Source: Asterionellopsis glacialis
Taxonomy: Eukaryota > Bacillariophyta > Plagiogrammaphyceae > Rhaphoneidales > Asterionellopsidaceae
NCBI GenBank assembly: GCA_014885115.2
Contig: WKLE02000054.1
Coordinates: forward strand, 1-15,796
Length of the DNA stretch: 15,796 nucleotides
Direction of reading: 5' to 3'
Shown piece by piece: positions 1 through 8,069 of this stretch. The first letter of the stretch is position 1. Each line of letters starts with the position of its first letter. The position numbers and the translations under genes were made by a program. The notes under the pieces are model-generated. The model saw only the letters and a list, made by a program, of their open reading frames with translations. It did not search any database and was not told the origin of the DNA.

Positions 1-2244
1 AGGTCTAAATCTAGAGCTGTGTCTGCCAATGTACGCAAGAAAGAAAAGTACCAATATGAAGAAAGAGTGTGAAAGAAGTTTGAAGCTTAAACTACATTGC
101 AATTTTATTGCAGTCAATCAAATATATATTTGTGACTCAACAACTCTCAACATATCCCATTTAAATAAAAAAATGTTCAACTATCACCTAAAATATGACA
201 TTGTTTGAGAAAAAAATTGTTAAATTAATGAGAAAAAAAAGTCTCACTTACTAACTAAAGTAAGTTAGATAAGAAACAAAAAATGGCGTTACCCTACATA
301 ATTCAGTAGGCAATCAAAATACAATAAACAATAATAAACCCACTATTGAATCAACTATACAAATAGAACAATGGGCAAAGCAATAAGAATAATTAGCGTG
401 CACAGAAACATTGCTACTGTTTTTTTTACCATACAATGCCAAAAAAAAATCCTTACCTGGTGCAATTAAACTTACGTCTAAATACTCTACCAGATAAATA
501 CTAACAATATTTGATCAGTAACCTTCCATAAAAACAAGTACAACACAGGAAGGCAATACTATACAAAAAAACTTACTACAAAAATGATCATGTACGCTTA
601 CTGTTAACAACTCAAATACTGATACATTGTATTTTGAAGAACATCGTTCCTGATTATAAAAATGCCAATATAAAAACAATGGCTAGTTACCTACTAATAA
701 TTGTAGTACATACAATTACGTACATATAACAACAAATTCTACAAATACTCTACAAACCATAATAACGGGAAGAAATGCTGCATGCAAACAACTTGTAACT
801 TAACGTGCAAAGAAGCTACTTTTCTTGTAGAATCTTCTCACTCACATTGTTAGTAGATTATCATTACTATCATACATAATAAACCAAACCAACTGAAAAC
901 ACCTTTAATGATACGAATTTTCAATTACAAATTCTCTATATACAAAAACTTTATAACATGAATCCTTTACAATATGTGAACAAAAAAAATACAGACATAT
1001 CAGTACAGTCAGACTGACACAATCTTTCTTAAAGGTGCAATGAAACATGCATTAAATAAAAATCCATGATTGGTCATGCAAACATTCTATGACATCATTC
1101 TATATTAAATTAATATCAAATCTATAAAAATATCCAATCCGAATGCCGACATTTACTTGGCCGGAAAAATAGATGAGACCTACATTGTCTATGTACCATA
1201 CACCATATAGACACTACAGGAAGCTCACTAATACTGAATCCTGACACTTTGATCATGGGGGAGAAACCTCTACACTCTGTGCAATAGTCAATGATAAATA
1301 GTGCAACAGTATCAGTACAATAACAACAACAGTAAATTACATATGTAACTACTGTACCAGAAATGCGAACTTAGCAATAAACCATAGTGTTAGAAGTAGC
1401 TACTATATTAGTACATTCTGCTACAAGAACCTACATAAACCAATATTGGCAATAGTACATAAAACACTATATCTAACAAACTATGTAGTAATCACAGTAC
1501 AATGAGTGCTACGGAATATGCATAGCATCCAACAAGGATAACAATAATTATGTTGAAGAGCAAATACATCTATTATATATATATAAATATATACTGAATG
1601 CAACCAAGCTGAACACCAAAGGTAAGTAGGCCAGACATCGATACTGTAACCAAACATGCAAGTGAGTAGGACAGCTATAACAATAAGTAAGACTAGTATA
1701 CAAATGCCTTGGGCCTTTATAGTTACCTATAGCACAAATGAGTTGGGCTCATGTATTGACCAGTACATTGTACATGATACAGATACAGAGGACAAAACAA
1801 GCCGATCGTGCCAAAGCAGTGCTTTTGGTCCAAAAAGAATTCTAACTAGACACACTCATAGAAGAAATTCTATATTACAATTGAGTACAAATTGTACCAA
1901 ATGTATTAGCTGTCTACAGGATATGGCACTTACACCTCTTCCTTTATCAAAGCTACAGCGTTCCGTACAGTACTATACCACAACTGCTGAAGATGGAAAT
2001 TCTTCAGTAGAATGCTTACTAGTAAGCCATCTACAAGACAATTTCTAAACCAGCACTCCCAGTGCAAGTAATTGCATGCATAACTCAATCATGAGGGAGA
2101 AGTTATTATTGTGCCCTATGCCAGTGCGCATGGCAGTCGGGTTACAACAATCAACTCAGGGATTACACAAAAGACAAGAGAAGACTTGTCTGTTGGTAAT
2201 GTAAATTAATTATGACTAGTTTAAAAGAATTCTATTTTTGTAAT
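1..2244. other. AT-rich non-coding flank
   Basis: This stretch is strongly AT-rich, with many A and T runs, and I see no protein-like reading frame, tRNA or rRNA. The only sizeable open frame (1656-2048, plus) has no recognisable motif and a composition expected of chance. A short TA microsatellite lies at 1571-1593. The base composition changes where the inverted repeat begins near 2245, so this looks like the host flank of the repeat cluster, or an older decayed repeat. Confidence 0.6.
1571..1593. repeat. TA-rich microsatellite
   Basis: A run of alternating T and A interrupted by two breaks (tattatatat, then atataaatat). It is a simple-sequence tract in AT-rich DNA, with no sign of function. 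Confidence 0.7.
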
Positions 2245-2507
2245 ATTTGATAATTTGGAGGAAAGGTTTAGTAACCAGCAAAACCTCCATTAGTCAGCTG
2301 AACTGCCACTTAACAACATTCCTTGAGTGATGCTGATGTCACGACAATCTGCCATGTCATCATTGTCCATCCATCTCCAACAATCTGCCACGTCATCATC
2401 ATCTGTCTGTCCACTTCACCATTGTCTGTCCAACTGGCCCGTCTGTGCATGGATGTGCGTATTAGCACTATCATTAAGGATACAGCTCACATAGTGAGGT
2501 GTAGTGC
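2245..2507 (+). repeat. Left copy of long terminal inverted repeat
   Basis: This stretch matches the reverse complement of 15548-15796 over its whole length at roughly nine bases in ten. Shared landmarks in order are atttgataatttggaggaaagg, read from 2245 (first 20 bases shown in part: atttgataatttgg), then aaaacctccat, aacattccttgagtgatg, the imperfect repeats containing caatctgcca, ccattgtctgtccaactgg, and attagcactatcattaagga, ending at gtagtgca. The left copy carries an 18-bp insertion near 2443-2460 that the right copy lacks. It contains direct subrepeats with CRE-like cores (tgatgtca at 2334-2341, catgtcatca, cacgtcatca). The neighbouring gene starts six bases inside its inner edge, so its promoter may lie here. 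The outer boundary is uncertain by a few bases, because both copies carry AT-rich repetitive ends. Confidence 0.85.
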
Positions 2508-2512
2508 AAAGG

Positions 2513-3622
2513 ATGGCAGCCAAATCTACAGTATCTGAATTATGTGCTAGGTTATGTAGTTTGAAGTCAAGAGTTAATGGAGTTAAGAGTGATGTGAAAC
2601 ATTCAAAAAGAGAGGAAAACAGAACAGTAAAACAGAGGCACTACCATGTGCAAAAAAAACATGATGTCAAATTGTGTAAAGTTAAGGTCAAGACAACAGG
2701 ATTTGAGCAGGGAAATGGAACAATGCAATGCTATCATTTTAGAGCTGATAAGAATTTAGGGTTTGGGAGAATTGCAATTAGAAGGATCCCATGTTTGTGT
2801 TCTGCCTGTTTGAGCTAACTAGAGCAACAATGGATACCAAACGTAAAACCCGAAGCTCAAGCTAGATACAAAACTGCAGCAGACTGCGTTTACAAGGACA
2901 TTTTGGAAGGCTACAATGACTGGAATATTGTTGAGTTGAAAAGGACTTCTGCAGAGGATGATGGGGAGTTTGAGAAAGCACAGGAGAGTGTCTTGGAGGG
3001 AATTGCTGCACAAATGGCAGAAAGGTTGATTGTTGGGAAAGTTGGTGCATTTTTAACTGATGATCCTGATGCATATGGTTATTATTTGGTGAAGTGGGAT
3101 TCAGTCCCATATACATTGCAGGAAGATACAGTGCTAGAGGAATTGAAAACTCCTCCTGTTGTCCTCAAAGCTGGTGAATTGGTGAGTGAGGGAAGGTATT
3201 TCAACCATGTTCCCCATGCAAAGCAGTGGTACACTTTTACAGAAATTCTGACTACTGTGCACATGAAGTAGGTCATCACTACAGATATTGAACTTGAACC
3301 CATCAGCAGCACTAAAAAACTACCAAGGACCTGTGATGTTAAAAATGCAAAAAAACTAAATGAAATGAGAGTGGGCAATGCTTACCATGATACTATCTTA
3401 GAGGAAATACACAAGAGGGGCTTACTTGATCATTGTGAGTTGTTGTCTTTGGACAAAGATTTTGAGAGTAAAAATGAGGAAATTGATGATGAAGCATTTC
3501 TGCACACTGAGAGGCAAAGAATTCTCAGCCACAACAATGTCAGCAAAGGGAGTCCTAACATCTTCAATACGTCATGTTCTTCAAGTTTGACAAGTTGGCT
3601 GTGCTGTTATATAAAATATTAA
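2513..3622 (+). pseudogene. Unrecognised conserved-looking ORF inside the left TIR (370 codons, two stops)
   Basis: I do not recognise a function. From the ATG at 2513 a single frame runs to the TAA near 3620, broken only by TAA at 2816-2818 and TAG at 3269-3271. The protein-like character continues across both stops, so this is one gene. The N-terminal third is basic. Around residues 80-105 there is HFRADKNLGFG followed by a cysteine cluster (C-x-C-x2-C in IPCLCSAC), which could bind metal. A middle region contains GYNDWNIVEL, then an acidic helix-like stretch and GYYLVKWDSVPYTLQEDT. The C-terminal part is charged. No DDE catalytic triad, helicase or RT motif is visible. Its position at the inner TIR edge suggests it is the gene of the TIR element. 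I have a vague memory of similar repeated proteins in diatoms, which needs a search. The last 20 or so residues look unlike the rest and may be read-through. Confidence 0.6.
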
Positions 3623-3826
3623 CATATGGATATATACAAGGTGTATATTCAAGTATCATAAAACTATTAGTAAAATATAGATACATATGTAACAATTTTT
3701 TGAAGTATATAAAATTATTTATTCATGAATATGTTTATAATTTAAAAATATGATTGTTGGGTCTACGTGGAGTCTACGGACCAAAAGTCACAAGTTGGTC
3801 CACCTAATCCTGGAACAACTCTCATA

Positions 3827-4503
3827 TTACACAGGCACTTCTACTGCCTTGCCATCTTCATCAAACACTACATCTTAATTATGTCCCTCATGTTTGCCTT
3901 CTTCTGAGTAATCCAAATTTCTACTAGCTTCAGCTTGACCAATGGGTAATATGGGATCATTGCCTCTATGATTGAAACTGTAGTAATCCGGCCTTAATTT
4001 TTTGTTGTCTTTGTATTTGTCATTATTTAATTTTTTGTTGTCAATGTCCTTCTTACCTGTTCCAGATAGAAATCAAGTTCTTCCTGGCTCCATCCTCCTA
4101 GGACCCTTGAAGTCTGTGTTGTAAAATGCAACCCTTTATTGTCCTTTGGGTGCCACTTCAATCCACCTCCCCCCTCCTGGTCCCCAATAATATTGGTGTA
4201 TAACACCATCTGTGTGTATGCCAATTTTTTTGAGCTCAACATTTCTGCCAATGTTTTTCCATCTGTCTCTTTTAAATGCACATTCCAATCAAACTTTTTG
4301 GACAACTGTTTCAGATTACTAGCAATTTTGTAATTTTGTGAACTGTCACACTCCTTCTCCAAACAGAAACTTGTTAAAAAAGGTAAACTTCTTGCTGTTG
4401 CTGTTTCATCTTTACGCCCATCCTTTGAAAATTTATACAAGGCATCCATGTTTCCCCTCTTGTCCATACCTTTCCATGGCAATTGAAAAAAATGCTCTGT
4501 CAT
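3827..4503 (-). pseudogene. Degraded unknown protein, C-terminal part
   Basis: A minus-strand frame runs from 4503 (MTEHFFQLPWKG...) to a TAA at 4027-4029. A second frame continues the same protein-like text to a stop at 3827-3829, so there is a frameshift near 4020, plus one internal TAA near 3876. Visible segments in order are a basic N-terminus, FLTSFCLEKEC, GKTLAEMLSSKKLAY, LKWHPKDNKGLHF, LGGWSQEELDFYLEQVRRTL, then DYYSFNHRGNDPILPIG and DVVFDEDGKAVEVPV. I recognise no family. It is probably the tail of a longer gene whose upstream part was cut off by the LINE fragment that starts about 15 bases further up. It converges on the gene at 2513-3622. It could be a second gene of the TIR element or an older repeat. 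Confidence 0.5.
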
Positions 4504-4518
4504 AGCAATTATCCTTAG

Positions 4519-5130
4519 CCTGTCTCTGGGAGAGATACGACTCTAAGGAGAAAAGGCCAGCGGTCTCCAGGGCCTGCAGGATGGGCACAGCAATCCACTC
4601 ACTGGTCCCCCAGTGGTACCTGGCCTTAAAGGCTGGATATTTGGTGGGCAATCTGGTGGTGGAAGACAGACAGGTGGCAGAGCATGGACAAGGTGACAAC
4701 CCATGACTTTGACCTGTAGAGTAGCACAGCTTGCACTACCACCTTGTAAAACATACCAGAAACTCTTGGCGAGCCCCCCTGGTGTGTTAAGATATGGGAC
4801 ACGAAGCCCCACTTAGTATGCAACCTTAGGAGATTCTGGTTAACTGCCAGCCAGTCACTGTTGTCAAACAACAACATGTGGCCAATGTAATGGAATGAGC
4901 TGACCATCTCTAAGGGCTTGCTAGCAGTGTGGAAAACTTTTTTCAGCACTATGTGAGCTTTTTCACGTACCTTTGCCTGCCGCCGCCAACGTTGGCCACC
5001 ACAACAAAGCAAGGAACCTTGGTGCATTGACTGCAGATGGAGATGCAACATGTGAAACCCACACAGGTTGCATCTGGGGAGGGGGTTTGAACCCTCCTCA
5101 ATCATGCAGAGGGAGTCTTGAGGGTGTGAG
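4519..5130 (-). pseudogene. LINE C-terminal domain fragment
   Basis: The frame closest to 5110 begins EEGSNPLPRCNLCGF and contains a C/H-rich stretch followed by a basic segment (QRWRRQAKVREK). PLEMVSSFHYIGHMLL and GSPRVSGMFYKVVVQAVLLYRSKSWVV then give the well-known block downstream of the LINE RT domain (YLG, VSG.FYKAVVQAVLL, SWV). After a frameshift near 4660 the text continues with the tail WGTSEWIAVPILQALETAGLF, ending near QRQ at about 4519. The role in a working element would be target-primed reverse transcription. Here it is broken. Confidence 0.7.
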
Positions 5131-5239
5131 TCGGAACAGGAAATGCTGTTGCATGCCTGAAGCCGACATGGCAACGTAAGGGCACTCCGGGATGGGGCAG
5201 GCCGCCCAAGGGTGAACCTTGGGAACACTGCAGCAATAA

Positions 5240-5491
5240 TCAACCAGTTGGCTGGGGGGGGAGATATGTCTGGGTCAGGACAATACCGTGCTGCATCTGG
5301 AGGTGCATAGACTCAGTCTTCTGGGTGTTGGTTTTAAGACCAATGCGCTCAAAATCGGGTATAAGGCAGTCAAATGCTGCCAGTAACCAATCTGCATTGC
5401 GGGACGCAAGGAGGCTGTTGTCTGTATAGAAACATATAAGTTGCTCATGGGCACGGACCCCCACCTTGTCCGGTTCAACAATACAAAACAT
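5240..5491 (-). pseudogene. LINE reverse transcriptase fragment (YxDD-box region)
   Basis: Residues 21-30 read FYTDNSLLAS, aligned in position with the FYADDGLLAS active-site motif of the family. The text continues with WLLAAFDCLIPDFERIGLKTN and KTESM, the conserved stretch that follows the catalytic box. The second and third positions of ADD are changed (TDN), so one of the two catalytic aspartates is lost and the enzyme would be dead. The frame ends at 5240. Upstream RT motifs are absent, indicating 5' truncation near 5490. Confidence 0.75.
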
Positions 5492-6130
5492 AGGTATCTC
5501 CAGTAGTTTGCTATGCTAACTTCATTTTCTGAACTTACCATACAATGCATTTTGACTGCCTTGTCTAAATCTACATCACTGATAATTTTTTTGGAATGAT
5601 GACTTCTCATGTTTAATCAAAGTATCCCTGTTTTCTTTATCTGTTTTTTTTTTTACTTGTACTTGGTGCCATGTGAAGTACACTCCCTGTAGGACACTCT
5701 TGAGGATGGCTGGTTGATGCCTGGACAAGCAGACAGACTCCATAAATTAACCATTTACTAAGATTTCCTGCTTCTTTACTTCTTACTAAATTGCTGGATT
5801 TCTCCAGGATAAAACTAACTCTTTAAACTAGCTCATAATTTTCACCACCCAATAAAAGTCTTGTTTTCTTTTGTGTGTTGATTGTCTGATTGTTGTGTTG
5901 TGCAGCCATCGACACTAGCGGCATAGGGCATAGTAACATTACTCCCTCTTTCAGAGGATTTTAACTTGCAAACATGAAGACCCTCCACTCCTCCACTGAG
6001 TTTCAGAAGAAAGCTCAGGAGTTGAGTCAACAGCAGACCCTGCTGAATCCTCCTGCAGTTCCTTTCGTGAAAACAAAGAAGGTGCAGTAGGCAAGTCGCG
6101 AGACTCATGCGATATGTCAATCAACCGTAG
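5492..6130. other. Unassigned interval between LINE fragment and Ty3 region
   Basis: No gene I can support. Short minus-strand frames at 5500-5610 and 5951-6160 have protein-like composition (the latter rich in S and E) but no motif, and could be remnants of the gene interrupted by the LINE fragment. A poly-T run lies at 5645-5654. A stretch at 5816-5846 is repeated imperfectly at 6484-6513 (shared core tagctcataattt). Confidence 0.4.
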
Positions 6131-6145
6131 TATGGACGGACCATG

Positions 6146-6330
6146 ATGCAATGATGTCAAATTAGGACAGACATGATGATGTCATCATGCAGACAGACAA
6201 GATGACGTGATGACATAATCCAGCAGACAGATGCAAACATGCGGTGACGTGCTGTGTTCATGCAAATGCTGATGTCACAAGCAAAGCATATCGAATTCCA
6301 CTCTGCAGCAGAACCATGATGCGTCACGCA
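6146..6330. promoter_or_regulatory. Cluster of CRE-like (TGACGTCA-related) sites upstream of gag; possible LTR promoter
   Basis: Within about 180 bp there are TGATGTCA at 6152-6159, 6177-6184 and 6270-6277, TGACGTGA at 6203-6210, TGACGTGC at 6245-6252 and GCGTCACGC at 6321-6329. The second lies in an inverted repeat with 8-bp arms (6172-6189). Several are preceded by a CAGACAGA-type spacer. TGATTGGCT (6341-6349) resembles a CCAAT box. Such density suggests a bZIP-type promoter. The position 350-530 bp ahead of the Ty3-type gag fits a 5' LTR, but with no 3' LTR in the window I cannot define its ends, and I see no clear primer-binding site. Confidence 0.45.
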
Positions 6331-6680
6331 TTGGCACTCTCTGATTGGCTGCCTTGGGGAGTTTGGTTCACATGTTAAAACTGAACTCCATTGGAATCTG
6401 AACTCTAAGTAGATCTGCTGTAGGATCTCGTACTGCAATTGGGTCAAGAAGACGAATTGGTGAATTGTTGGGTATTTTTAGCAACTAGTTAAAATAGCTC
6501 ATAATTTATTCACTCTAACAAACTCCACTCCATTTTCAATATTTTCACCTAACTTTTCAATATTGTTGTCAGCATAGTGCATAGTGTTAACACTTAACAT
6601 GAAAAGCGTTAAGTTGCTATCCAATTTAATTCCTATTTTATCCAACTCCAACATGAAAGTAGTTACACCTAACCAAGGCA

Positions 6681-7779
6681 ATGGTCGAAGCTACCACTGC
6701 CTCATATCCCGCTTGAGATTCTGAGTACGGAAGAACAGAAGCTAGCCAAGGCGCAGTACGTGAAAGTTAGCCTGTTATTGAATCCCGGGGATCAAAACTC
6801 TGAAGAGAAGTATACTATGGAGTTTCCGTACTTCAATCATGGATCTCCTCGAGAACTACTGGATTGGTTCAATAATCTGGACCAAGTGATTCACGGTCAA
6901 TGCATCACGACCAGGCCCGCTCACTACTCGATGGCCCATGCATTACTACGCAGAGAAGGTCGGCGTGTATTCAACGCCGTGGCTACGCAACGCGGTAACA
7001 AGATGGTGGAGCACTTCAAGTTGGTCGGAGACAACTTCAAGAAGCATTTTTTTCCACTTAAGGCACTCATGAAGCAGAAATGCTATATGCGCCGGTTCCT
7101 CAGGAAGCCACATGAACTAATGTCCAAAAAGTACCAAGCTGCTCTTCACATGCTTAATGGCTACTTAGAGAAGTTCCCTGGAGCAGATGAGAATTTGAAA
7201 CTCTCCAACAAAGAATTACTTGAGATCCTTGAATTTGGAATTCCTGCTACTTGGAGCAAGGAAATGACCCGTCAAGGGTTCGACCCACAGGATAAAGGCC
7301 TGCCAGCGTTTCTGGAATTTCTGGAGCGTATGGAAGTTATGGACTACATAGGAGACCCGTGAGGCCCTAGATCCAAAGATAAACCGCCTTGTAAGGACAA
7401 ACCTAACAATCCAACAAACAGCTGAGACGGTAAAGATCATAAGGCAAACAAAGGCAAGTAAAAAGACTGTAAAATTCACAAAAACAGCTTGCATGATACC
7501 AGCAAATGCCGTGCCTTGGACAAATATATCTATCAGCATCAGAAAGATGGCGGCAAGGAAGAATAGCCAAAGTATAAGCGCGCGCGGTACAACAAGTACA
7601 ACAAGCAGGAATTGAATGTCATCGCAGTTCAAGTCAAAGACTTATTGACTAAGGACTCATCTAGTAAGAACAAGCGCAAACGCGATGTTATCAACAAGAA
7701 ATCTGATGATACCTATACTGATGGTGTAGAACAATACTACAACTTCAACTTCGATACCTTAAGTATTGATAGTGATTAG
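6681..7779 (+). pseudogene. Ty3/Gypsy Gag (capsid and nucleocapsid), broken
   Basis: Gag would form the virus-like particle and package element RNA. The likely start is ATG at 6681 (MVEATTASYP). A frameshift near 6710 joins it to the frame LEILSTEEQKLAKAQYV that runs through 6760. Capsid-like text follows: FPYFNHGSPRELLDWFNNL, then a helical region to about 7360. The same frame continues past TGA 7360, TGA 7423, TAA 7459 and TAG 7564 to TAG 7777. Between the third and fourth stops it contains CKIHKNSLHDTSKC, a CHHC zinc knuckle (C-x2-H-x4-H-x4-C). A basic, lysine-rich tail follows. The knuckle and tail show that Gag originally extended well beyond the first stop. Confidence 0.8.
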
Positions 7780-7790
7780 GAATGAGATAA

Positions 7791-7964
7791 TACCCCGTAG
7801 CAAATAATGTAGAAAACCAATTATTTAACTACAAAACGCCAAAACATCTGTCTTGTAATACTTTTCGGGACTTACATAATCTGAGAAAACGGTCCAAGAC
7901 TAGACACACTCGTCCGGTAATGGTTGCGTTGATGCTAGTACGTAAAGGACGAAGACAGAAAACT
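7791..7964 (+). pseudogene. Gag-pol linker leading into the protease, interrupted by the LINE
   Basis: An open stretch in the third frame, too short to stand out alone, reads NNVENQLFNYKTPKHL and later KTRHTRPVMVALMLV then RKGRRQKT. It is out of frame with Gag (a frameshift near 7780) but exactly in frame with the protease half once the LINE and one target duplication are removed. It lies where gag-pol elements carry the short region before the protease. It ends at 7964, the insertion point. Confidence 0.75.
7951..7964 (+). repeat. Target-site duplication, left copy
   Basis: gaagacagaaaact, matching gaaggcagaaaact at 14628-14641 in 13 of 14 bases. It flanks the 3' (low-coordinate) end of the minus-strand LINE, and the single difference is a transition. 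Confidence 0.9.
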
Positions 7965-7980
7965 AACTAACTAACTAACT
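7961..7980 (-). repeat. LINE 3' tail, (AACT)5 on the plus strand
   Basis: Five perfect tandem copies of AACT (read as AGTT on the element's own strand) lie directly at the 3' end of the LINE. A simple-repeat tail instead of poly-A is known in several LINE clades. The first copy overlaps the target-site duplication, so the exact join is ambiguous by up to four bases. Confidence 0.85.
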
Positions 7981-8069
7981 CATAGATTATACCTTTATCA
8001 TTGCTATCTAGGTATGCATCAGATGCTTTATGACTTGCTAACTGGCCAGAGAAAATTAATCATCTCCTG

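Larger units (their letters stand above)
4515..5491 (-). mobile_element. 5'-truncated, frameshifted non-LTR retrotransposon (LINE) fragment
   Basis: Three minus-strand frames, read in order from 5491 down to about 4519, give the end of a LINE polyprotein. The order is an RT active-site segment, a cysteine/histidine-rich segment with EEGSNPLPRCNLCG, the conserved VSGMFYKVVVQAVLLY block with SWV, and a C-terminal EWIAVPILQALETAG...YLSQRQ block. This is the usual order in one broad family of eukaryotic LINE proteins as I remember it. The 5' end is missing (no endonuclease, no early RT motifs) and so is a recognisable tail. I could not find a target-site duplication. It differs from the large LINE at 7965-14627, so it is a second, independent element, apparently older. 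Confidence 0.75.

Noticed and set aside
1656..2048. Plus-strand open frame of 130 codons
   Set aside because: No motif, composition typical of chance reading in AT-rich DNA, no neighbouring coding text in the same frame.
2245..2507. Reading the ~260-bp repeat as a solo LTR (it can be framed TG...CA)
   Set aside because: The two copies are inverted rather than direct, there is no 5-bp duplication around the left copy, and any such repeat has a fair chance of TG/CA ends. Kept only as an alternative.
2816..3271. Stop-codon reassignment (TAA and TAG read as glutamine) in the 370-codon gene
   Set aside because: Neighbouring elements are broken by TGA and by frameshifts as well, so ordinary decay is the simpler reading.
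6157..6681. Minus-strand frames upstream of gag
   Set aside because: No motif; they lie in the CRE-like cluster and leader of the Ty3 element, where non-coding sequence is expected.
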